A model generated the notes under the pieces. That model had not been told where the DNA came from, did not search any database, and saw only the letters and a program-made list of their open reading frames with translations. A stretch of DNA of 6,211 nucleotides from Planctomycetota bacterium (lineage in GTDB: Bacteria; Planctomycetota; Phycisphaerae; WQYP01), in NCBI GenBank assembly GCA_021805585.1, contig JAJZEY010000566.1:1-6211 (forward strand). Reading direction: 5' to 3'. A program made the position numbers and the translations under genes. Positions 1-4,931 of the stretch are shown here, one piece after another. How positions within the stretch are numbered: position 1 is the first letter of the stretch; the number at the start of each line of letters is the position of its first letter.

Positions 1-137
1 CGGAGGCAATGAACCAACTTGGCCCTTCGCCTGATGCCATCTTCCCCTGTCAATTTCCCCACGGCTCCCGCAGCCAATACCTCAGAACCAAGCCGGAATC
101 AAACCAATTTCAAGCCGACATTCAATGACCCATGCCG
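1..137. other. Left-edge stretch without a confident gene
   Basis: No gene can be assigned. On the plus strand a frame is open from the window edge to a TGA at 126-128, which could be the 3' end of a gene entering from the left. Forty-odd open codons are not significant in DNA of this composition, and I do not recognise the peptide. On the minus strand this is the sequence downstream of the RHS remnant, with no terminator that I can see. Confidence 0.3.
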
Positions 138-537
138 CTACCGGTTCCTCTGCGTGCCTCCACGTCCCCTGCGGTGAATTTTTCGCCAAAGTGCCGACGG
201 CGCACCCGACGGCAAAAGAGCGGGGTTATAGGTCCGATTGCGGACGTAGTAATTTTGCGTTTCGGCGGCGTAGCGATAGCCACAGTAGATAATTTCATTC
301 GCACCGTAGATGGATTGTACGTCGTCATCGGTGAACCAGCGACCATCAGAGCCAGGTTCGATAAACATTAATGTGTTACCTACCGTACGCATCGGTGTCA
401 TATGCTTCCACGATATAGCCGCCGGAATTGGTCAGCGCCACCGCGCGGTCCAACAAATCTTGAAGGATATAATACGCACCGGCAGGCGTTCTCTCTGGCC
501 CCAGTGGCCCATCCGTTTTATAAGCATTCCTGACCAT
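138..537 (-). pseudogene. RHS/YD-repeat protein remnant, frameshifted and truncated at both ends
   Basis: This is a fragment of an RHS/YD-repeat protein, a large secreted or surface polymorphic-toxin-like family. Two adjacent minus-strand frames carry its conserved core. Frame one runs from an ATG at 537 to a TAA at 376-378 (53 aa) and includes YYILQDLLDRAVALTNSGG and then EAYDTDAYG. Frame two continues with NTLMFIEPGSDGRWFTDDD and then GYRYAAETQNYYVRNRTYNP, the typical RHS core (family form GYRYDPET-YYVRNR-YNP). The two halves join at a GGTAGGTA (377-384), a 4-bp tandem duplication. Removing one copy gives ...DAYGNTLMF in one frame. After NPAL the expected G-R-W/F-x-x-RDP motif is absent and the frame runs into unrelated sequence up to a stop at 138. 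Upstream of 538 the frame is closed by several stops. Intact RHS proteins usually exceed 1000 aa, so this is a decayed relic, unlikely to be functional. Confidence 0.8.
147..186 (+). repeat. Degenerate intergenic repeat, copy 1
   Basis: The stretch begins TCTGCGTGCCTCC and ends TGCGGTGAATTTT. It resembles a second stretch at 806-830 in the same orientation, which begins TCTGCGT and ends CGTGGTGAATTTTC with the middle deleted. The ten bases GGTGAATTTT are identical. From memory, similar sequence (CTCTGTG-CTCTGTGGTGAA) recurs between genes in planctomycete and verrucomicrobial genomes. It sits at the broken 3' end of the RHS remnant. Confidence 0.45.
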
Positions 538-678
538 TTAACTGTCCAGTCAGAACACAAGTTACCACGCCGCGTTACCAAGCCAGGGACCGGGCATACC
601 TATTTGCTACACGCCATTTATACCCATCCACCAACCGCAATACAAGAAAATCGAACAGGTGATCTTTCTCGTTTTTTT

Positions 679-704
679 AAATTTCAAATCTGAAATTTCA
701 AATC
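679..704. repeat. Two direct copies of a 12-bp AT-rich word
   Basis: AAATTTCAAATC occurs at 679-690 and again at 693-704, separated by TG, giving a period of 14. Each copy includes the palindromic word GAAATTTC or its edge. It is followed shortly by AAATGCA twice in tandem (721-734). No function is evident. Confidence 0.7.
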
Positions 705-720
705 CACACGCTCTCCCGCA

Positions 721-734
721 AAATGCAAAATGCA
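721..734. repeat. Tandem heptamer AAATGCA x2
   Basis: Two exact tandem copies of AAATGCA (721-727 and 728-734) are followed by the partial copy AACTGC (735-740). It is a low-complexity patch in the gene-free stretch. Confidence 0.6.
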
Positions 735-774
735 AACTGCGAACCGGTCCTTGCGGTCTGCTTCATGCTGCGCC

Positions 775-793
775 CATGGGCAGGATGCCCATG
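775..793. repeat. Perfect 8-bp palindromic hairpin with GGA loop
   Basis: CATGGGCA (775-782), loop GGA (783-785), TGCCCATG (786-793) form a perfect 8-bp stem with a three-base loop. Overlapping it, GCCCATGGGC (772-781) is itself a perfect 10-bp palindrome. No T-tract follows on either strand, so it is not a typical intrinsic terminator. I recall this GGGCA-GGA-TGCCC form as a recurrent intergenic element in planctomycete-type genomes, but this needs a genome-wide count. Confidence 0.7.
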
Positions 794-805
794 CTACGGA
801 CACCA

Positions 806-830
806 TCTGCGTTCTCCGTGGTGAATTTTC
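806..830 (+). repeat. Degenerate intergenic repeat, copy 2
   Basis: Second, shorter copy of the repeat at 147-186, in the same orientation. It shares TCTGCGT at its left end and GGTGAATTTT at its right end, and the internal part is missing. Confidence 0.45.
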
Positions 831-910
831 ATCGCGTCGTCGCGGTTTCGTGTCTTGTATACCCGTGTGTATACGGGAACATTCTTTACTTCAAAATGGT
901 CGCAAGATAT

Positions 911-1732
911 TCAAAGTTGGCCAATCGCATGTTCAATTGCCGTGATGCGCATCCGCAATCGAGCCTGTTGATTTGATGGAAGGCCGGAAATCGCTTTTTT
1001 GTACCAATAAACAGCATGGGCAAGCAGATTTTTACGCGGCAGCCCCCTGAAGCGACGGGCTGAATTTAGCCACATGCTTCCCAACCTGATCTGTTTTTGT
1101 GGACTTTCCGGTGCCGCGATATCCAGACGCGCGGCCGATGCATCCGCGGCATGGCCGCCGGCCGCCAGGTTGGCAAGGCCGTTGGACCATTGGTTTTCCA
1201 CAAAGCAGACCCACCGTCCCACCGCCAGATTAGCGCTGCGGTTATGGGGCTTTTTAAGGAGTTTCTTTTTGGCACGCAAATAGCGACGATGCAGGTTTTG
1301 CAAAGAGGCAAGTTCCACCTGCACGGCCGCCAGATTAAGCGGCAATTGGGGTAGCGCGAAGGCCAGTGAATACGTGTTCATTTGTTGATATCGCGGAGCT
1401 ACCATGCGACCATTGGCAACCAGCTTTTCAACCGCATTAAAATGCCCCCGGGCAAGCAGTTTTGCAGCCGTTGTTTTCAGGTTATAAAGTCCGCTCGTAT
1501 CATCATTTATTGCATTGTTGCGCATGGTGTCGGCGTAAAGCGAAAGCTTCTGCATGGGGGCAAGCTTCCAGAGGATATTGGCCACGGAAAACAACTGTGA
1601 CGAATCGTTATACGTCATTGGCTCCAGAGTACCGAGGCGTCGCAAATCGGCATTGTCACTGCGTAAAAGGTAGGGCGCGCTTTTTGCCCCCTGCTCTTTA
1701 CTGGTGGGCAGAAGATAATAGAACAGACCCAC
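911..1732 (-). CDS. C-terminal piece of interrupted secreted helical-repeat protein (273 codons)
   Basis: This frame has no recognised function. It is the 3' half of the damaged paralog. The first usable start in the track of the frame is a GTG (1730-1732) without a Shine-Dalgarno sequence. The same frame is open further upstream to a TAA at 1775-1777, and homology to the neighbouring 512-aa protein continues through that upstream part, so the GTG is probably not a true start. Residues 1-35 (VGLFYYLLPT and then PYLLRSDNADLRRLG) match residues 254-286 of the neighbour. Residues 164-273 form a second module: NRSANLAVGRWVCFVENQW, GLANLAAG, LG-MWL, and AVYWYKKAISGL, comparable to VAGEFLCLISGHF, GLPELAQGSDPDL, LGDAWW and RAIYWLQQA in the neighbour. 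The sequence is alanine/leucine-rich and mainly helical, TPR-like. With no signal peptide of its own, the piece would not be exported if made alone. It ends with TGA at 911-913. Confidence 0.6.
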   Translation of the reverse strand: MGLFYYLLPTSKEQGAKSAPYLLRSDNADLRRLGTLEPMTYNDSSQLFSVANILWKLAPMQKLSLYADTMRNNAINDDTSGLYNLKTTAAKLLARGHFNAVEKLVANGRMVAPRYQQMNTYSLAFALPQLPLNLAAVQVELASLQNLHRRYLRAKKKLLKKPHNRSANLAVGRWVCFVENQWSNGLANLAAGGHAADASAARLDIAAPESPQKQIRLGSMWLNSARRFRGLPRKNLLAHAVYWYKKAISGLPSNQQARLRMRITAIEHAIGQL

Positions 1733-1786
1733 GGCAGCGTTGGCGGCGGCATTGTGCGGCGAATTTTTCAGAACTTAACGAGCCTT

Positions 1787-2473
1787 TTACATCCGCTGGT
1801 ATGCCAGAATCCATTTGTTGGCATCCTTTAGCTGATGGGTAACCTGATTCCGCATGTTTAAATCATTGGCGAGCATCGCGGCTTTAAGGGCAATATCTAA
1901 AATACTCCGTGCAAAATGTGGATGATTTTGCACGGTGGCATTTTGTGCCAGATTCATCAGGTCCTGAACAAAAGCAGTTTCCCCGGCAGGTTGTGCAATC
2001 AGCGGACAATCCTTTAGAGTCATGTCCGCCGCATAAACGCGCAACTGAAAATAGCCACGCGTGCCATAATGCGCCAGATTCAGAGAAATAGTATACACCC
2101 ATCCCGTACTGTTGGACCGCGCCGCATATTTCAGCGCTGTGAATAATGCGACGGCGCGCGTGGGATCATCCACCGCATTCAGGACGTAACGGTAGTAAAG
2201 TTCATTACAGAATAAGGTCTCGCCAGGCGTTGAAGCGCGGCCGAATTGCCGATGATACTTGCGTAGAAGTTCGGCCTTAATCGCCAGTCGCGTGGCGGCA
2301 TTCGGCAAATGACATAACCTGGCAATGGTCCGCGGTGTCGCGGCATTGCACGGCGGAATAAAGGCCAACAGGAATAAAAGGGCCACCAGCCGTGTCAGGG
2401 TCGCCTTAACCAACGTCCGCGGAATAAAAGATTTGCCCGGTGAAAATAGCCGGATTCGCATCTTTTGAGTCAT
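1787..2473 (-). CDS. N-terminal piece of interrupted secreted helical-repeat protein (228 aa)
   Basis: Function is unknown. Its ATG (2471-2473) overlaps the TGA of the upstream gene (2470-2472) as ATGA, and an AGGTG lies 7 bases upstream inside that gene. This favours translational coupling and fixes the start. Residues 1-45 form a Sec signal peptide: basic n-region (KMRIR, PRT, K), hydrophobic core LVALLFLLAFIPP, and a likely cleavage after CNA (A44). The cysteine at 42 is not in a lipobox. The remainder is alanine/leucine-rich and predicted helical, for example RYVLNAVDDPTRAVALFTAL and RSILDIALKAAMLANDLN. I recall this N-terminal pattern (pairs of helices followed by a repeat of the type NPDDPEANLAVGRFLCF) from large planctomycete paralog families. 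The protein stops at codon 229 just before that repeat, so as translated it is a truncated exported domain. Confidence 0.75.
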   Translation of the reverse strand: MTQKMRIRLFSPGKSFIPRTLVKATLTRLVALLFLLAFIPPCNAATPRTIARLCHLPNAATRLAIKAELLRKYHRQFGRASTPGETLFCNELYYRYVLNAVDDPTRAVALFTALKYAARSNSTGWVYTISLNLAHYGTRGYFQLRVYAADMTLKDCPLIAQPAGETAFVQDLMNLAQNATVQNHPHFARSILDIALKAAMLANDLNMRNQVTHQLKDANKWILAYQRM

Positions 2474-4008
2474 GGTTGCACCTGACGCATGAGAGCAATG
2501 CGGGATTCAAGTGCGGATTTTTTCGCACCATGGCTGGCGGCGGCGGCCTGTTGAAGCCAGTAAATAGCTCGCCGCTCTATATTCCAGCGCATTAACGCGG
2601 TAAATCGCGATTGGAGCTTCCACCAGGCGTCACCCAGTTTGCGTTCCGCGATCCTGGTTTGTGGCCTGGCTAAATCCCGCTTTGCCACTCCGGCAAGATC
2701 AGGATCGGAACCTTGAGCCAATTCAGGCAAACCCTGGCGAAAATGGCCTGATATCAGGCAAAGAAATTCGCCGGCAACAAGATGGTCCGCGGCATGGCGA
2801 TCTCCATCTTTGGCCGGCAATTGTTTGTATAGCTTTAGCTGGGCCGCTATTTGAGCCGCCAGCGGGTTCCATGGGGCCGCGATGGTGTCGAACATTCGCA
2901 GATGCAATCGTTTGTTCGCGTGAATGGCATCCACCAATAGAGGCGGCAAATCTTCCACCTGATGCCGCGCCAACATGCCGGTTATCTGGTTATTCATGCC
3001 CGCAATGGCAAAGCAGTAATCATCCTTGGCCAGACGACGCACCGCCAAATGCATAAACCGCGCGTGCTGACCGGCGGCGACAATCCACCACAGATCGCCG
3101 GCTTTCAGGTTTTGGCGCGGAGTAAGTACCGGCAAATCATCAAGTTTTACCAAAGACCGTAAGGTAGCGTTCCCACTGCGCATCAGCAGGCGGTCGGCAT
3201 GCTTCCGTTGTGGCCCGGTGCGGGCAATGATTCGATCAAAGAGGCCGACCAGCCGGCTGGCTTTTGCGTTATTGGGGTGGTTGACGAGCAACCGGCGCTG
3301 TACCCGCAAATGATTATAGGTGTTTTTTAACTGACGAACCTTGGATTGTTGATAGTTTACCAGTCTTACCAGCATCGGATTGCCGGCATTCGGTGCCAGT
3401 CGGGAGGCACTATTCAGAAGATCCGCGGCCCGCGTGTAATGCCGCTGAAACACCGCCAGATAACTCCATCGGATAATTTGCATAACGCACGATGGCACAA
3501 CGCCGGCAAAGGGCGGGTAATTCGCGATTATTCTCGCTATATGCTGATGCAGTGCATTTGGGTTGACCGCGAAATGGTTTTCCAACGACCGCATCGCTTC
3601 CAACAACTGACCGATTTGATAGTTCGCCTGTATATTTGTGGCCAGGGCATTGATGGCAATTTCACAGGTCAGATAGCGCAATGCCGGATTGATTCCGGGC
3701 CGATAACGGAAATAATAAAAAACGCCCAGCGGATCGGCATAAATAATACCCGGTCCGGGGGTATAACCGCCGCCATAATTGGGATTATTTTCATAAAACT
3801 TTTCCAGGGCAAGCGTAGCGGATTGCAGCTGTGCCGCGGTCGGAATTGGCAGTTTGGCGGACTTTGCCGCCGCAACCGCCAAGTGCCGCGGCAAAAATCC
3901 CATCAGGCATATGAACCCGAATAAAGCCGGTCGCAACCATAGGTAAAAATCGCGCAGCTTGCGGGTTCCACGATAATGACGCCGCAAAGTGTGTGCCTTT
4001 TGATGCAT
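2470..4008 (-). CDS. Secreted all-helical (TPR-like) protein of unknown function, intact paralog 1 (512 aa)
   Basis: I cannot assign a function. The N-terminus is basic (RRHYRGTRKLRD, 9-20), followed by a hydrophobic stretch (about 23-40, including LFGFICLMGFL) and AVAAAKS, so it looks like an exported protein cleaved near residue 46-48. The rest is helical and rich in Ala, Leu and Gln. Two related modules are visible. Module one (about 230-330) has NNAKASRLVGLF and then AGDLWW (303-308). Module two (about 401-490) has AADHLVAGEFLCLISGHF, GLPELAQGSDPDLAGVAKRD, LGDAWW (458-463) and RRAIYWLQQAAAA. The second pattern matches what I remember of a C-terminal module in planctomycete helical proteins. 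The ATG at 4006-4008 is preceded by a weak GGGA (spacing 9) and by a strong promoter candidate at 4054-4082. The gene overlaps the next, damaged paralog by four bases and is collinear with it over its full length, so the two are tandem duplicates. Confidence 0.85.
   Translation of the reverse strand: MHQKAHTLRRHYRGTRKLRDFYLWLRPALFGFICLMGFLPRHLAVAAAKSAKLPIPTAAQLQSATLALEKFYENNPNYGGGYTPGPGIIYADPLGVFYYFRYRPGINPALRYLTCEIAINALATNIQANYQIGQLLEAMRSLENHFAVNPNALHQHIARIIANYPPFAGVVPSCVMQIIRWSYLAVFQRHYTRAADLLNSASRLAPNAGNPMLVRLVNYQQSKVRQLKNTYNHLRVQRRLLVNHPNNAKASRLVGLFDRIIARTGPQRKHADRLLMRSGNATLRSLVKLDDLPVLTPRQNLKAGDLWWIVAAGQHARFMHLAVRRLAKDDYCFAIAGMNNQITGMLARHQVEDLPPLLVDAIHANKRLHLRMFDTIAAPWNPLAAQIAAQLKLYKQLPAKDGDRHAADHLVAGEFLCLISGHFRQGLPELAQGSDPDLAGVAKRDLARPQTRIAERKLGDAWWKLQSRFTALMRWNIERRAIYWLQQAAAASHGAKKSALESRIALMRQVQP
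2479..2484 (-). promoter_or_regulatory. Ribosome binding site inside paralog 1 for paralog 2
   Basis: On the minus strand CAGGTG lies just upstream of the ATG at 2471-2473, with AGG ending 7 bases before it. With the ATGA stop-start overlap it supports coupled translation of the two paralogs. Confidence 0.5.
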
Positions 4009-4053
4009 AGACGCGGATCCCGCATGAAAGAACTTTTTTAATTTCGTTATAAT

Positions 4054-4082
4054 TTTATATCATGCGTAGCCTATTTTGGCAA
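4054..4082 (-). promoter_or_regulatory. Sigma70-type promoter candidate for the paralog pair
   Basis: On the minus strand TTGCCA (4082 to 4077; five of six matches to TTGACA) is followed by 17 bases and TATAAA (4059 to 4054; five of six matches to TATAAT). Transcription would start near 4047, giving a leader of about 40 bases before the ATG at 4008. It lies in the most AT-rich part of the intergenic region. Promoter consensus in planctomycete-like bacteria is not well defined, hence the moderate confidence. Confidence 0.5.
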
Positions 4083-4194
4083 TCATCATCAGCGATATAA
4101 AATTCCACAATGTGCGCAACATTATCAACGGACGTCTAAACAACTGTATCACGGTGTCGGAAGATTCGATCATCGCCTGTGATGCCGCCGATTG

Positions 4195-4202
4195 GGTGGC
4201 TT
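4195..4202. repeat. 8-bp target-site duplication, left copy (GGTGGCTT)
   Basis: GGTGGCTT directly abuts the left inverted repeat of the MITE-like element and is identical to 4457-4464, which directly abuts the right one. The next bases outward and inward do not match, so the duplication is exactly 8 bp. Confidence 0.8.
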
Positions 4203-4228
4203 GGGTGTGCCCGTTTTTATCGGGAAGA
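4203..4228 (+). repeat. Left terminal inverted repeat of the MITE-like element
   Basis: 26 bp starting GGGTGTG. It includes a GGG-TGTG-CCC mini-hairpin followed by G and TTTTT, then ATCGGGAAGA. The partner is at 4430-4456 in inverted orientation. Confidence 0.8.
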
Positions 4229-4310
4229 TCGTTGCGGCAATATGTTTGTGCCCATCGGGCGTTTTGGCCTGGCAATGTCATCAGAGGGAGGATATCCAGA
4301 TTCGCCCCAC

Positions 4311-4350
4311 TTGTCGGGCGTAAACTGGGGGCGGGCGTCTCGCCCGACAA
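4311..4350. repeat. 10-bp inverted repeat competing with a short hairpin inside the element
   Basis: TTGTCGGGCG (4311-4320) and CGCCCGACAA (4341-4350) are perfect complements separated by 20 bases. The right arm can instead pair locally with GGGCG (4333-4337) through a TCT loop, so two mutually exclusive folds are possible. Confidence 0.7.
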
Positions 4351-4429
4351 TCGTCGTCGTGGCCGGAAAGGAAATGAATTTCAGGAATGCTTTCCTGCCG
4401 GAGCTTCGGCCTATCCATACAATATTCTC

Positions 4430-4456
4430 TCTTCCCGATAAAAACCGGGCACACCC
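4430..4456 (-). repeat. Right terminal inverted repeat of the MITE-like element
   Basis: 27 bp, the inverted copy of 4203-4228 with one extra G before the T-run. Read on the minus strand, ACCGGG-TGTG-CCCGGT followed by TTTTA (4459 to about 4439) is a terminator-like hairpin, partly formed from the first bases of the target duplication. Confidence 0.8.
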
Positions 4457-4464
4457 GGTGGCTT
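4457..4464. repeat. 8-bp target-site duplication, right copy (GGTGGCTT)
   Basis: Identical to 4195-4202 and directly adjoining the right inverted repeat. Confidence 0.8.
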
Positions 4465-4526
4465 CCGCCGGCGCTGGCGTATCATCTATTGGCCGAGTAA
4501 CATCTTAACATTCGATGGAGTTGTGC

Positions 4527-4931
4527 ATGGCTGTGCTCGTAGAGCTTAAACGAATCATTATTACCGAAACGTCCGATCAGCAATTCATCTTCCTGAAGGA
4601 AGTGGATGGCCAGCGGGTGGTGCCGATTGTGATTGGCTCCAGCGAAGCCCTGGCCATTGATAATCGCCTGAAAGGCACGGAGTTTCCGCGCCCCATGACC
4701 CACCAGTTAATGACCAGCATCATCGATCAATTGGGTGGGAAGTTGGAACGCATTCTGATTAACGACCTTCAAAAGCAGACCTTTTTTGCCCGGCTGGTCA
4801 TTCGCCACAACGGACGCTCCATTGAAATCGACTCCCGCCCCAGCGACGCGATCGCCCTGGGCGTAGCCGGGAATGTGCCCATTTACGTCGCCGAACATGT
4901 GCTTGATGAAATTGCCGGGGAAACACAATAG
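4527..4931 (+). CDS. DUF151 / bifunctional nuclease family protein (134 aa)
   Basis: The protein belongs to the DUF151 (bifunctional nuclease, BFN) family. The plant founder was reported to act on RNA and single-stranded DNA, and the role of most bacterial members is not established. The full domain is present: LKRIIITETSDQQFIFLKE (7-25), VPIVIGSSEALAIDNRLKG (32-50), PRPMTHQLM (54-62), LGGKLERILINDL (69-81), TFFARLVI (85-92), the hallmark DSRPSDAIALGV (102-113) and PIYVAEHVLDE (118-128). Length is normal for single-domain members. I prefer the ATG at 4527 because GGAG (4517-4520) lies 6 bases before it and the protein then begins MAVLVELKRI, as family members do. An ATG at 4515 would add four residues and lacks such a site. 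The gene ends in TAG and converges on glgP, 130 bp away. Upstream lies the MITE-like element. Expected location is cytoplasmic, since there is no signal peptide. Confidence 0.92.
   Translation: MAVLVELKRIIITETSDQQFIFLKEVDGQRVVPIVIGSSEALAIDNRLKGTEFPRPMTHQLMTSIIDQLGGKLERILINDLQKQTFFARLVIRHNGRSIEIDSRPSDAIALGVAGNVPIYVAEHVLDEIAGETQ

Larger units (their letters stand above)
538..910. other. Gene-free stretch holding short repeats and hairpins
   Basis: Between the RHS remnant and the stop of the helical-repeat gene pair I see no credible gene. Frames are short and do not resemble protein. The stretch holds, in order, a 14-bp period direct repeat (679-704), a 7-bp tandem repeat AAATGCA (721-734), a perfect 8-bp hairpin (775-793), a second copy of the GGTGAATTTT repeat (806-830), and a small imperfect hairpin (862-877) downstream of the stop at 911. 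The mixture suggests a hotspot for short repeats next to a decayed gene. Confidence 0.6.
911..2473 (-). pseudogene. Secreted helical-repeat protein, paralog 2, broken by two in-frame TAA codons
   Basis: Read through its internal stops, this is one gene of 520 codons, close to the 512 aa of its upstream paralog (2470-4008). The stops are TAA at 1787-1789 (codon 229) and TAA at 1775-1777 (codon 233). Around them the text is AYQRM-stop-KAR-stop-VLKNSPHNAAA. The paralog reads TYNHL-R-VQR-R-LLVNHPNNAKA at residues 230-250, the same spacing with no gap, and both then reach a shared VGLF. Both stops fall opposite arginines R235 and R239. TAA also ends glgP in this window, so reassignment of the codon is unlikely. 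The rest of the frame is open and keeps its motifs, which suggests a recent loss, or two polypeptides made by reinitiation. No good ribosome binding site precedes the downstream half. Confidence 0.75.
4203..4456. mobile_element. MITE-like non-autonomous element, 254 bp
   Basis: The element is bounded by terminal inverted repeats. The left end reads GGGTGTGCCCG and then TTTTTATCGGGAAGA (4203-4228). The complement of the right end reads GGGTGTGCCCGG and then TTTTTATCGGGAAGA (4430-4456), so the ends are identical apart from one extra G. An exact 8-bp direct repeat, GGTGGCTT, flanks it (4195-4202 and 4457-4464), as expected of a transposition target duplication. The interior of about 200 bp has no transposase. 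It contains several palindromes, including GCCC-ATC-GGGC (4250-4260) and GGGCG-TCT-CGCCC (4333-4345). An 8-bp duplication and G-rich ends fit several DDE families, for example IS1595 or IS1, but I cannot assign one. It inserted 70 bp upstream of the DUF151 start and may carry or displace regulatory signals. Each end also holds a short hairpin followed by five T's, which could act as a weak terminator. Confidence 0.8.
4009..4526. other. Divergent intergenic region (518 bp) between paralog 1 and the DUF151 gene
   Basis: Several frames are open here on both strands, but none has a recognisable product, a ribosome binding site, or a start in the right place. The length of the open frames reflects few stops in this composition. 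The left end (4009-4085) is AT-rich and carries a minus-strand promoter candidate. The right half is occupied by a MITE-like element (4203-4456). The remaining 4465-4526 is a short leader for the DUF151 gene. A perfect TATAAT at 4048-4053 on the plus strand has no matching -35 box. Confidence 0.6.

Noticed and set aside
3..128. Possible 3' end of a plus-strand gene entering from the left edge
   Set aside because: The frame is open for only about 42 codons and the peptide is not recognisable. Chance openness of this length is common, so it is mentioned only as a possibility.
862..877. Hairpin CCCGT-GTGTAT-ACGGG as terminator of the paralog operon
   Set aside because: The stem is only five pairs and no T-run follows on the minus strand, so it is not listed as a terminator.
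1775..1789. TAA reassigned to an amino acid, or programmed read-through
   Set aside because: TAA is the natural stop of glgP in this window, and no structured read-through signal is evident. Nonsense mutation is the simpler explanation.
3346..3924. 192-codon plus-strand ORF
   Set aside because: It lies wholly antisense to the intact helical-repeat gene, which has a signal peptide, a promoter candidate and a paralog. It is a shadow frame.
4048..4053. Perfect TATAAT on the plus strand as promoter of the DUF151 gene
   Set aside because: There is no -35 match at a suitable distance. It is about 475 bp from the start with the inserted element between, and it overlaps the better minus-strand promoter candidate.
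4217..4507. Minus-strand frame open for 95 codons across the MITE-like element
   Set aside because: It has no ATG, GTG or TTG start near its beginning and no ribosome binding site, and several other frames over the same stretch are open too. The openness reflects composition rather than coding.
4076..4508. Two overlapping plus-strand ORFs (4076-4441 and 4179-4508)
   Set aside because: Both cross the inserted element and its target duplications, overlap each other in different frames, and have no recognisable product or ribosome binding site.
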